Shown in pieces: positions 19,187 to 27,772 of a DNA stretch of 44,093 bases. The notes under the pieces are model-generated. The model was not told where the DNA came from. It ran no database searches and saw nothing but the letters and a program-made list of their open reading frames with translations. The position numbers and the translations under genes were made by a program. Every line of letters begins with the position of its first letter. Within the stretch, counting starts at the first letter, position 1. Source of the stretch: a virus; IMG/VR virus record IMGVR_UViG_3300025759_000178, positions 1 through 44,093 of that record. One strand, 5' to 3'.

Positions 19187-20647
19187 TTACGCTACAAATA
19201 ATACAAAGTTATTAGCAGCCTGTACACATAGACATCTTTCAGAAAGATAATGAACTTCCATAGCATCAAGAGATGAAGTATAAGCTCCACCTACTGAACC
19301 AGTGATCCATGATTTCATTCTTCTATCGTCTGTTTCAGAAGCTCTGTATCTTACGTGTAAGAACGGGCGTCTGATGTTTGATCCTAACATTTGATCATAT
19401 ACTGTTGAAGTTCCAGCAGGAATTAACACACCTTTGATATCGTTAACCATACCTCTTGTAGAAGCATCGTTTAAGTATTTCCAGTCAGTTTTGTAGAAGT
19501 CATAAGAACCTCTTCTGAAACCAGAAAAACCAAAGTTTAATGCCATTTCAGCTTCGTTATCGAATAAACCATAAGAAGCAGCGCTTGTGTTGTTATATCC
19601 ACCACCAGCTTGAGCAGCAATCATATCATCAAAGTCTAAAGCTGTAGCCCTGTCTAAGAATAACATGTTTTCTTCAATAGCACCTTGTAAATCTAGTTGT
19701 GAAAGTATTTGATCGAAATCACCTAAAGCACCAGCACCAGGATTAGCAGCACCAGAAAAACCAGCATATACATTACCTCTTTCTTCTAAAGCAGCAAACA
19801 TACCTTGAGTACCAGTTCCATTAGTACCACCAGTATAGCCAGCAACACCAGAATTAGCAGCGGCTAATTCACCTTCAACCATCGCCATTTCAAGATAATC
19901 TTCATATCTTAATCTAGTTTCTGATTCAGCTTTCATATACCATAAGAATCCAGACGTTCCGTCTTCTGTAGCAACTTCAACCCAACCGATTTGAGCAGTG
20001 TCAGAACCATTAACTAAATACTTGTCTTTAATAATAGTTGGTTTGTTAGAGAACTGAGTGAAAGATGGAGTTACTGATCCTTCCATTCCTAATGTTCCTT
20101 TTGCAAAGTCAGATCCGTAAACGAATACTTTTAAATCAGCGTTTGATAAAGCAGCAAAGTCAGCAGCAGTATAACAAACAGCAGTAAAATCTAAGTTTGT
20201 TGGATTTCCAGGATTTGGAGCTACAGTAATTAAACCTTTTAATGTTAATCCAGTAGCTGGATCAAACACCACGATGTTTTGATTAACTCTAACAGCAACC
20301 TCATTACCACCAGGTACAATAACTGAAAATACAGTTTCACCATTAGCAGCAGGTGCTCCTTTTGATACATTGTCATAACCAATGTGTAATCTATTTTGTT
20401 CAGACCAAATTACTTGATCAGATGTCATTGGCATTTCAGCGCCAACCATTCTTAAAAATCCAGATAACGTTCTGTTACCGAATCTCTCTACTTCCTGCTC
20501 ATATAATTCAGGTAAGTATTGTTGTGCAAAACTGCTAAAGTCAGCAGCATTTGGATCAGTCCACTGCAAGTAGTTACTTGACAATATTGACTGGTCTTGA
20601 GTTGGTGTTAATCCAGCGTTTTGCACTGTAAAATTTCCTAAAGCCAT
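19187..20647 (-). CDS. Major capsid protein
   Basis: A 486-residue protein directly after the scaffold gene, in the order terminase, portal, scaffold, capsid. The N-terminus (NFTVQNAGLTPTQDQSIL, YLPELYEQEVERFGNRT, FLRMVGAEMPMTSDQVIW) matches capsid proteins of marine Bacteroidota phages as I recall them. It is rich in Gly/Ala/Asn with balanced charge; the C-terminus has YDQMLGSNIRRPFLHVRYRASETDDRRMKSW segments consistent with an HK97-fold axial domain. GC content and codon choice are slightly higher than in its neighbours (many GCA/GCT Ala codons), as expected for the most highly expressed virion gene. The HK97 fold is inferred from the family, not seen directly. Confidence 0.85.
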   Translation of the reverse strand: MALGNFTVQNAGLTPTQDQSILSSNYLQWTDPNAADFSSFAQQYLPELYEQEVERFGNRTLSGFLRMVGAEMPMTSDQVIWSEQNRLHIGYDNVSKGAPAANGETVFSVIVPGGNEVAVRVNQNIVVFDPATGLTLKGLITVAPNPGNPTNLDFTAVCYTAADFAALSNADLKVFVYGSDFAKGTLGMEGSVTPSFTQFSNKPTIIKDKYLVNGSDTAQIGWVEVATEDGTSGFLWYMKAESETRLRYEDYLEMAMVEGELAAANSGVAGYTGGTNGTGTQGMFAALEERGNVYAGFSGAANPGAGALGDFDQILSQLDLQGAIEENMLFLDRATALDFDDMIAAQAGGGYNNTSAASYGLFDNEAEMALNFGFSGFRRGSYDFYKTDWKYLNDASTRGMVNDIKGVLIPAGTSTVYDQMLGSNIRRPFLHVRYRASETDDRRMKSWITGSVGGAYTSSLDAMEVHYLSERCLCVQAANNFVLFVA

Positions 20648-20665
20648 AATTTTTGGTTTTAATTT

Positions 20666-21841
20666 TTATCGTTTTTTAATTTTTAATTTAGAACTATTGG
20701 CCCCACTAATAGCTTTAACCTTTAGACCATTTAAATAAATAGAGTCGTCTGGTTGCGATATTCGTGGTGAATTACTTATATTTTTAGAATTAGCAGCTAC
20801 GTTTTTAATAGCATCAGCTTTTCCTTGTTCATAAAAGTGACTAGCTATAGTATCTATGTTTTTAGCAGCGAACAAAGATTTGTGATATTTGTTTAAGTCT
20901 TTAACTCTACCTTCTTCATCAAGGAACATCCCCAAGAATTTAGTAATGTCAGATTGACTATCTAATAACTCTTCTGTATTATTAACATTATATCTAACCT
21001 TTTTCTCTCCAAGATTAAAATCAAAACCTTTGAAATCTTCTTTAAAGAACTTGTTAGTGTTGTCAATAAACTCTTCGCGAGTCTTTTTAACTTTCTCTTG
21101 TTCGTTATTGTATCTATTGAAAAAGTCCATTGCTTTTTGTTGTTCTTGAGTTACGCCTGGTCTCAACTTGATCTCATCGTAATATTTGGATTTTGTTTCT
21201 TCAAGAAAATCTTTAGCTTTGGCTACTTCTTCTTTTATAGCAAGCTTTCGCTTGCGTATAGTTTTTTCATCATCTTCTTCTTCATTATATGAAAATTCAT
21301 CATTAAGTAGAAACTCAATTTCTTCCATATTTAAATGAGGTTTAGAAGATTTATAATATTCTTTTAATAATGTTACGTCATCCACTTTGTTGTAATCAGC
21401 GTTTAATCTAACGTAATCTTCTACATTACCACCAGTTTCTTCCATAAATGAAACTAGTTTCTCTATATTTTCAGGTAATTTTTTACCTAATACTTTTTCG
21501 TCTCTAACAGCTTCTTTAAGTTCTTTTTCAACTTCTTTAGTTTCATTTTTAACTTCTTCTTCTGTTATTTCTTGAATCGGCGACCCACTCTCTTCTTTGT
21601 TTTCTTCTTTGGTAAGCTCTTGCACGGGCGGTTTGGATACGCTTCCTTCCATCTTTTGTACATCTTCGGCTTGTTTATTTTCATCCAAGTGCACTGTGCT
21701 TGACTCTGTAGTGGCATCTTCTTTATTTTTACTTAAATCAATTTTATTGTTTTCTACTTTTTTATTAGAAAACTTTTTTGGTTTTTTCTTCATTTTAAAC
21801 TCACCTTCTTGAGGTATGTTTTCTTTTGGCTTTTCTTCCAT
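20666..21841 (-). CDS. Scaffolding-like protein
   Basis: A 391-residue, highly charged, almost wholly helical protein between portal and capsid, the usual place of a scaffold. Residues 1-140 are low-complexity Lys/Glu-rich with alternating basic and acidic blocks; residues ~170-290 are coiled-coil (EETKSKYYDEIKLRPG, QKAMDFFNRYNNEQEKVKK). The C-terminus is basic (KLKIKKR), as scaffold C-termini often are where they touch the shell. No serine-protease motif is visible, so I see no fused prohead protease. Function rests on position and composition. Confidence 0.75.
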   Translation of the reverse strand: MEEKPKENIPQEGEFKMKKKPKKFSNKKVENNKIDLSKNKEDATTESSTVHLDENKQAEDVQKMEGSVSKPPVQELTKEENKEESGSPIQEITEEEVKNETKEVEKELKEAVRDEKVLGKKLPENIEKLVSFMEETGGNVEDYVRLNADYNKVDDVTLLKEYYKSSKPHLNMEEIEFLLNDEFSYNEEEDDEKTIRKRKLAIKEEVAKAKDFLEETKSKYYDEIKLRPGVTQEQQKAMDFFNRYNNEQEKVKKTREEFIDNTNKFFKEDFKGFDFNLGEKKVRYNVNNTEELLDSQSDITKFLGMFLDEEGRVKDLNKYHKSLFAAKNIDTIASHFYEQGKADAIKNVAANSKNISNSPRISQPDDSIYLNGLKVKAISGANSSKLKIKKR

Positions 21842-21858
21842 GATATGATATTATATAA

Positions 21859-24213
21859 TTAACGTGGTACTTCAAAGTTAGTAGGTAAAGTATCTTCTTG
21901 CCTTTGTTGTATCATTTGACTCTGTTGAGTCGCTTGTATTTTAGTTCGTTTGTCTTTACGATCTTCGATTCTATTTTCTTTCTGTTGCATAGCATCAACT
22001 TCCATTTGTTTTAATTGTTTGTCAAAACCAAATTGAAGTTCTGCTAATTGTTTTTTAAGTTGACCTTCTGTTTCTATTTTTTGTAATTCAAATTGAGACT
22101 TACCTTGCTCTATTTGAAGTTCTGTTTGAGCTATCGCTTGTCGCTTTTGAACTTCTGCAGCAGCTGTTCTTTCAGCTGTTTGAGCTTGAGCATCTGCTTG
22201 TGCAGCTATCATTTGCTGTTGCTGAGCGTTGTCTTGTTCTCTTTTCTGTTCTTCTTTTAATTTTAAAAGTTTATTAGCAAGCTTAAGGTTTTTTATTTCT
22301 CTTATATCTACAGCGTCTGGTAAAGTTATACTTTGTTGTTGAAGAGCCATTTGAATGTTTTGCTCAAGCATTGCTCTTTCTTCCTCATCAGGTTCTATTT
22401 CTAAGTAAATACCAAAATCGTATAAATGTATATTTTTTATTTCTTCTAAAGTTTTAACATTATACAAACTAATACTGTCTATTAAACTTTCTCTTAATAA
22501 ATCAAATTCTAAACTATCTGAAACTCTAAGCGAAATATTTTCACAAGCTCTTAATACTAGATATAAACTAGCACTTAATATATGTCTAGTAGCAGTGTTT
22601 GAGTTTGCTGCAGCTAGCTTTTGTAAACCTACTAAACTATCTTTTGATGGGTTACTACCATCTCTAGCTTCATTTAAACCGGTCACGTCTCTTATCATTT
22701 GTAAATAATATTGATAAGTCTGTATTAAAGCCTGAATTTTTTGCTGACCGCTTGATGAAGTTAGCTCTTGTATTGGAACTTTACCGTGATTAAAGTCTCC
22801 ATCTTGAGTCATTGATCTACCTACAATACTACCAGTTTGAAAATACATATTTAATGCTTCCGCTGGATTATAACTAGTGCCATTACCTAAATCAACCTCT
22901 GCTAAACCATCAACATCCATAAACACACCATCAGGAACTGTTCTAGATAATACTTGCTGTAGTTTCAACGAGGTCAACTGTATAGTATCAGCAAAACCTA
23001 TCATACGTTCTACAAGAGATTCTATACGTCCTTTGTAAATATGAGGAGCAACTATTTGATAATTCATATTTACTTTTGTAGCATTAGAGAAGGGTCTAGT
23101 CATATTTTCAGCTATTTCCCATTCCAACATTATAGGATGACCTAGTATTTTAGCACCTTTATATAACACTTCTACTGATCTAGAAACTCTATCAAATTTA
23201 TCACTTGGTGGTGGGTTAAAAAAATCGTGTTTTTCTATAGCTTTTTCTAAACCTTGATCAGTATATTTTATTTTATAAACTTGATCAGCAAATGTTTTAT
23301 ATTCAAAAAACAGCACCTGAACAGTGTTATTATTGTCCTCTCCTTGCCAGTTTCTTGTATAATTAGTATTACCTGGATATTTTTGAATTTCCTCTAACTC
23401 TTTTGGTGGTATTTCTGGATATAACTTTTTTAACTCAGGTATACTCAAAGATTTAACTTCCCCAACGTAATATATATCCTCAAAGTTAGGATCTTCTGTA
23501 TATGACCAAACTAAGTTAGCTGGATCAACATAATCAACAGTAATACCTTCAGTTCTATTCCAACCTGTTTTTACTGCGCCAATACCTAAAACAACTAAAT
23601 CTCTGTTAAATCTATTTCTTACTAAGTCAAATTTATTTTTAGCTAAAGTATTTTCTATTAATTCTTCTTCAGCTATTTCAATTGCTTGCTTATAGTCAAG
23701 CTGCATGTGTATTTCTAATTCTTCTTCAGTCTCAGGAGAACCTTCTGGTGCTTCAGCTATATCTATATTTAGCTTTGACTTTACTTGATTTATAAATTGT
23801 CTAGTCTTTATATCTCTAAGTATTTTTTCACCGTAGTCAGTTCTTTTTTTCTGTGAAGAAGGATCTTGAGAATAAGCTTTTATATCGTAAACTTTTTCAG
23901 ACATTCCATTAACTACAATATCTACAAATTTAGGAATAACAGGCACAGGTTTCCAGTCTAGGTTTAAATACGATAAATCTCCATTCACGGATAATTCGTC
24001 TTTATATTTTTGCACTGATTGTTCTCCTCTAGAATATAATCTTCTTTGGTGAAATATATTATAATTAAAAGAATATCTAGTTCCACCAACACCTTGAGCA
24101 AACCATTGTCCTTCTATTGCTCTTGCCACTTGCATACCGTAGTCTAGTGACATTTTCTCTTCTTGAGGTACTACTTGATCAGGAAAGGAACTTCTATTAT
24201 TGGTGTAAATCAT
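21859..24213 (-). CDS. Portal protein
   Basis: A 784-residue protein overlapping the terminase end by 17 bases. The N-terminal half follows the crAss-like portal pattern: VPVIPKFVDIVVNGMSEKVYDI near residue 92, RNRFNRDLVVLGIGAVKTGW near 200, VDYVDPANLVWSYTEDPNFED near 225. The C-terminal ~150 residues form a Gln-rich coiled coil (QQQMIAAQADAQAQTAERTAAA, many EQ/LQ repeats), longer than in P22-like portals and likely to form the internal barrel. It is the dodecameric DNA channel to which terminase and ring proteins dock. Confidence 0.88.
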   Translation of the reverse strand: MIYTNNRSSFPDQVVPQEEKMSLDYGMQVARAIEGQWFAQGVGGTRYSFNYNIFHQRRLYSRGEQSVQKYKDELSVNGDLSYLNLDWKPVPVIPKFVDIVVNGMSEKVYDIKAYSQDPSSQKKRTDYGEKILRDIKTRQFINQVKSKLNIDIAEAPEGSPETEEELEIHMQLDYKQAIEIAEEELIENTLAKNKFDLVRNRFNRDLVVLGIGAVKTGWNRTEGITVDYVDPANLVWSYTEDPNFEDIYYVGEVKSLSIPELKKLYPEIPPKELEEIQKYPGNTNYTRNWQGEDNNNTVQVLFFEYKTFADQVYKIKYTDQGLEKAIEKHDFFNPPPSDKFDRVSRSVEVLYKGAKILGHPIMLEWEIAENMTRPFSNATKVNMNYQIVAPHIYKGRIESLVERMIGFADTIQLTSLKLQQVLSRTVPDGVFMDVDGLAEVDLGNGTSYNPAEALNMYFQTGSIVGRSMTQDGDFNHGKVPIQELTSSSGQQKIQALIQTYQYYLQMIRDVTGLNEARDGSNPSKDSLVGLQKLAAANSNTATRHILSASLYLVLRACENISLRVSDSLEFDLLRESLIDSISLYNVKTLEEIKNIHLYDFGIYLEIEPDEEERAMLEQNIQMALQQQSITLPDAVDIREIKNLKLANKLLKLKEEQKREQDNAQQQQMIAAQADAQAQTAERTAAAEVQKRQAIAQTELQIEQGKSQFELQKIETEGQLKKQLAELQFGFDKQLKQMEVDAMQQKENRIEDRKDKRTKIQATQQSQMIQQRQEDTLPTNFEVPR

Positions 24214-26437
24214 TATTTATTATTTTTGAAAGTATACCATTATTGTTATACGTTTTTATCCCTAAATTAATTTTTTTAGTTTGTCTACTGGCAATTGGTT
24301 TATACTTATTTTTATTGCAAGCCATTATCGCTAAACCTGAACTAATAGAAGCATCGTGTTTTGTTCTTCTATTTATATCAAATTGAGCCCAATCTTCTAA
24401 GGTTTTTTGATGATACATATCACCATAAAAGTCACCTTTTAAACCAACATATGAATCTATATAGGATTCTATAGCCGCCGCGTGTGCTTGTTTAATATCT
24501 TCGCTAGAATTAGGTATTCCACCTATTTCTTTTTCTGTAGTTGAAAGCTTGTTCCAAACTTTATCAGGCCTATTCATTGAAAAACCTCTATAACCTCTAC
24601 GTTTAAAGTAATAAAGTAATCTAGGTTTATTGTTTTCTGCTAACAATGGCATTCCATAAAATACACATGCCATCAAAACTTCTTCAAAAAATATATCAGC
24701 AGTCTGAGGTCTAGCTATATATTCTAAAAAGAAATGATTTGGAGGTGCGTCTTCCATAGAAAATTTTGTTAGTCCATGTAGTGATCCATTAGACCCTTTG
24801 CCGTCGACAGTACCACTAATATCATAAGAATCACAACCAAGTGCTCCGATATGATCATTTCCAGGGTATTTAACTCCATTTTTTATAATTACTTGATTTT
24901 GAAGATTTTTAGGTGGAACCCATGATATATTAAATCTACCATCTTTGTTTGGCATAAAAATAACATTAGTATCTTTAATACCATCCACCCATTGAAAACT
25001 TCCTGTTGTAACACTGTTTATATTGTTTATTTCTTCGTTATAATCTATCTGTTCGTAGATTTTAGTTAAGTTAAATAAACTTTGTTTAGTTTCATCTCTA
25101 AAAGCGTGCTTTTCTGTTCTAGGAAATTGTCTGTAATATTCGTTTAAACTATCAGCGTCTTCTTTTAATCCTTCAACTTCATTTTCCCAATGCTCTATTA
25201 CTCCAATTTTAATTGGGATACCATCAATTCCATTTGTTTTATTTTCTGGCGTATTGAATACAGGTGATCCAAAAGTATCCATGAATCCTTCGTAGTTCCA
25301 TTCCATAGGGATGAAAAGAGAATAGAGTCCGCTAGCTGTTTGTCCGTTTCTATTTCTTTTTGTAACATCTGAAGAGTAGTATAATTTTTTGAAGTTATTT
25401 CCACCTTTATCTAATGCATTTGAAGTTGAGCCCATCATACATTTACCTACGATCTTACGTCCTAGTCTTAATGTAGTTTTTGTAACTCTCCAGTTATTTA
25501 ATATATTGTCAGGTCTTTCCCATTTACCACTTTCATCATGAGCTAATATTTTCAATTTCTCACCATCGTAAGAGTTGTCACCTGTGTTTTTCCAATCTAT
25601 AGTTGTATCTAATCCTTCTAACTCGGCTAATTTAACATTGTCGTCTAGTTTACGTCTAGTAAGTTTCGAAGCTGGGACTCTATATGCCAGTTCGGTCTTA
25701 GGACGATCCATACCATCCTGGATCGGTTTGAAGAAAAACGGATAGTTAACGGATATCGGGACAACTTTATCTGTGAACATTTTTTTAGCATCTGCTCCAG
25801 ACTTTGAAAGGATACCGAATCTAGCGTCTGAAGATATTGTGGCTTGGTTGACAAGTTCAGCGGACGACATAAACGAAAATCCTGATCGTCTGTTTTTAAG
25901 ATAACACATTCCGTAGCATCTATTGTCAGCTTTGCAAGCTTGCCAGAATATAAAAAATAACCTGTTTGCTTCTCTATAATCGGCTGAACCAACATCGATT
26001 TTTGACCACTGCAAGTACATATAGTGAGTGCCTGTAATATAAGTAGGCACGCCGTTATTATAAAACCAGTAACCTTCTTCTCTTCTCTTAAATTCTTCAT
26101 CTATATAATCAAACCATTTTTCTTTAAAATCTGTAGGATATTCCTCCCAGTCAAATCTGCTTTTAATTTTAGCTAATTCTTTTGGGTACTCTTGTTTTTC
26201 CCAGTATTGTTCCGTTTTGTTTTCGCTTCGTTTAAACGGTTCATGCTCTGCTGGTAAAGCAATCCTGAGATTTTGAATTTCAATGATCTGTCCAATTTGT
26301 CCAGTTTTACTAATTACTATAAAGTCATAATCTGCATTGTAACCATATTCCCACTTTTTTAATTTATTTTGTTTTTTGAGAATTTTGTCATTAACAACAT
26401 CTTTTATTTCTTTCCAAAGTGTCTGTTGATAACTCAT
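24197..26437 (-). CDS. terL: Terminase large subunit
   Basis: A 746-residue packaging motor. The N-terminal ATPase has an adenine-binding segment (GYWFYNNGVPTYITGTHY, residues ~122-139), a deviant Walker A with RRSGFS at 183-188, Walker B ending HDE at 300-302 and a coupling motif GSTSN at 336-340. The nuclease domain begins with strand GALGCDSYD, where D536 is the likely first RNase H-fold metal ligand. This motif set is that of terminases of Bacteroidota podoviruses including crAss-like phages. The ATG overlaps the preceding 92-aa gene stop as ATGA, so coupled translation is likely. No small subunit is obvious; the 92-residue protein is a candidate by position. Confidence 0.9.
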   Translation of the reverse strand: MSYQQTLWKEIKDVVNDKILKKQNKLKKWEYGYNADYDFIVISKTGQIGQIIEIQNLRIALPAEHEPFKRSENKTEQYWEKQEYPKELAKIKSRFDWEEYPTDFKEKWFDYIDEEFKRREEGYWFYNNGVPTYITGTHYMYLQWSKIDVGSADYREANRLFFIFWQACKADNRCYGMCYLKNRRSGFSFMSSAELVNQATISSDARFGILSKSGADAKKMFTDKVVPISVNYPFFFKPIQDGMDRPKTELAYRVPASKLTRRKLDDNVKLAELEGLDTTIDWKNTGDNSYDGEKLKILAHDESGKWERPDNILNNWRVTKTTLRLGRKIVGKCMMGSTSNALDKGGNNFKKLYYSSDVTKRNRNGQTASGLYSLFIPMEWNYEGFMDTFGSPVFNTPENKTNGIDGIPIKIGVIEHWENEVEGLKEDADSLNEYYRQFPRTEKHAFRDETKQSLFNLTKIYEQIDYNEEINNINSVTTGSFQWVDGIKDTNVIFMPNKDGRFNISWVPPKNLQNQVIIKNGVKYPGNDHIGALGCDSYDISGTVDGKGSNGSLHGLTKFSMEDAPPNHFFLEYIARPQTADIFFEEVLMACVFYGMPLLAENNKPRLLYYFKRRGYRGFSMNRPDKVWNKLSTTEKEIGGIPNSSEDIKQAHAAAIESYIDSYVGLKGDFYGDMYHQKTLEDWAQFDINRRTKHDASISSGLAIMACNKNKYKPIASRQTKKINLGIKTYNNNGILSKIINNDLHQ

Positions 26438-26712
26438 TTACTACGCCCTTCTGCAAAACCTTTAAAAGCTCTTTCTTCTTTTACTTCTTCTTTAGGTTTT
26501 CCTTCTAATAAGTTTTCTTCTTCTTCTAGTCTTTTTAATATTTCAAAAGCATCAAATATTGCTAGTTTTTTAGTTGCAGCGGCGTTCTTGAGTCGGTCCG
26601 CAGTCACATCCTCGCCCGTATCTACAATCGGTTCCTTTGCTACTTTTATAAGCTCCTTCACTGCTAATTGCCCAGCTTGGATTATACTCTTTTTCGTTTC
26701 CTTCGTATTCAT
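26434..26712 (-). CDS. Small conserved helical protein before terminase (candidate small terminase)
   Basis: A 92-residue charged helical protein with KKSIIQAG near residue 7, ADRLKNAAATKKLAIFDAFEIL near 38-60 and an acidic-basic tail. I recall close relatives in the same position in many marine phages, without a proven function. Its size, position immediately upstream of terL and ATGA overlap with it make a small terminase or terminase accessory plausible. Its first 143 bases overlap the end of the 227-aa gene in another frame. The ATG at 26712 is supported because the family signature begins a few residues after it. Confidence 0.75.
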   Translation of the reverse strand: MNTKETKKSIIQAGQLAVKELIKVAKEPIVDTGEDVTADRLKNAAATKKLAIFDAFEILKRLEEEENLLEGKPKEEVKEERAFKGFAEGRSK

Positions 26713-27253
26713 GCTTAATTAAAATGTCTTTTGATTTCATACAATATAATAATTGATTGTCAACAACGAATTCCCATTGTCTTAAATCAGGAAAGCTAAC
26801 TAAATCACCATCATTTATACCTAATGACTTTAGTTTTTCGTTTCCATATTTAATAATACCTTTGTTTGGTATTACTTTATCACCTAACTTTTCAGACTTT
26901 AAAGGTTTTATAAAACACCTGTCTAAAAATGCATTATTAACTCCGTTGTTATATAAATACACCTGATCAGGTGCACAAAAATATAAATCCTCTTTAAAAT
27001 AAGATCTACTGTTTTGTTGGACTCCTTTCATATTGTAGAATCTTCTAAAGACATTATGATGAACATATACTATATCACCAGGTTTTATTGGTAGATCATA
27101 AGCGCTTGGAACACTTATCACCTTAGCCTTTTTATTTATTACTTTAAACTCTTCTATTTTAGTGTTTAACACTAAGGATTTATCACCAACTTTTTTTTCG
27201 TTGTTATATCTTTCGCCAACTGGAGTTATTATGTAGTCATAAAGACTATTCAC
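26570..27253 (-). CDS. Conserved phage protein with possible GroES-like (OB) fold
   Basis: A 227-residue protein. Two beta-rich segments alternate: VPSAYDLPIKPGDIVYVHHNVFRRFYN (residues ~49-75) and NDGDLVSFPDLRQWEFVVDNQLLYCMKSKDILI (~158-190), the PGD/GD turns recalling the beta-barrel of co-chaperonins such as T4 gp31. YNPSW near residue 207 is a family signature I recall from marine phages. The C-terminal 20 residues hold a Cys cluster (CRYGRGCDCG). Its 3' 143 bases also encode the N-terminus of the 92-aa gene. With a phage GroEL in the same genome, a capsid-folding partner is an attractive but unproven reading. Confidence 0.65.
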   Translation of the reverse strand: MNSLYDYIITPVGERYNNEKKVGDKSLVLNTKIEEFKVINKKAKVISVPSAYDLPIKPGDIVYVHHNVFRRFYNMKGVQQNSRSYFKEDLYFCAPDQVYLYNNGVNNAFLDRCFIKPLKSEKLGDKVIPNKGIIKYGNEKLKSLGINDGDLVSFPDLRQWEFVVDNQLLYCMKSKDILIKHEYEGNEKEYNPSWAISSEGAYKSSKGTDCRYGRGCDCGPTQERRCN

Positions 27254-27476
27254 TGTAACTTAAGTTATATTCAACAGAAACAGCCATATTAGAATTAAAC
27301 TTTTTCCAAGGTAGTATTTCGTTGTTTTTTGTTATGTATATATTATAACAATTATGTTCATCAACCAATATATCAGATATAGTATGACCTCCGTAAACCT
27401 CTTGGCCTACGGAGTAATGCATTGCGTCATTCTTATAATCAGAACCTATACTTATTTTTCTAATTTTATTACTCAT
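27246..27476 (-). CDS. Small conserved phage protein, 76 aa
   Basis: Function unknown. Beta-rich: RKISIGSDYKNDAMHYSVGQEVYGG, then a strand pair (HNCYNIYITK, EILPWKKFNSNMAVSVEYNL). I recall this type from marine phages next to the 227-aa gene. The stop overlaps the start of that gene by eight bases. No signal peptide or metal motif. Confidence 0.7.
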   Translation of the reverse strand: MSNKIRKISIGSDYKNDAMHYSVGQEVYGGHTISDILVDEHNCYNIYITKNNEILPWKKFNSNMAVSVEYNLSYSE

Positions 27477-27481
27477 GATCG

Positions 27482-27730
27482 CTATTTAACAGGTTCTAGT
27501 TTTTGTTCTCTATCAACTTCTGTATATTCACCTGTTTCTACATTTATGTCTATAGATCCATATTTAGATTCTAACTCTTTTTTAGTTGCTTCCACATCAG
27601 CATTTACAGCAGCAATTTCGTGAAGTGCAGCATGCTTAGCTGTTTCTAAACCTCCTATTTTAAGCATTATAGAGTTTAACAAGCCTTGTTGTTCTTGAAT
27701 TGTTTTTAATTCATCTTCCTTAATCTTCAT
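27482..27730 (-). CDS. Small coiled-coil protein, 82 aa
   Basis: Helical throughout residues 5-58 with heptad-like hydrophobic spacing (LNSIMLKIGGLETAKHAALHEI, ATKKELESKYGS), then a short beta-like tail (IDINVETGEYTEVD). Small coiled-coil proteins of this shape are common between fibre and terminase genes in marine podoviruses; function unknown. The ATG at 27730 follows an A/T-rich gap of about 40 bases after the fibre gene. Confidence 0.65.
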   Translation of the reverse strand: MKIKEDELKTIQEQQGLLNSIMLKIGGLETAKHAALHEIAAVNADVEATKKELESKYGSIDINVETGEYTEVDREQKLEPVK

Positions 27731-27772
27731 TTTATTAAATTTAATTGTTTGTTTTTTATTTATATATTCTTT

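Noticed and set aside
25645-26100. A 151-codon frame inside the terminase gene in another phase
   Set aside because: The terminase frame carries Walker A/B motifs through the same bases; the other phase shows no family pattern. Same reasoning for a 148-codon plus-strand frame at 28080-28526 opposite the fibre gene.
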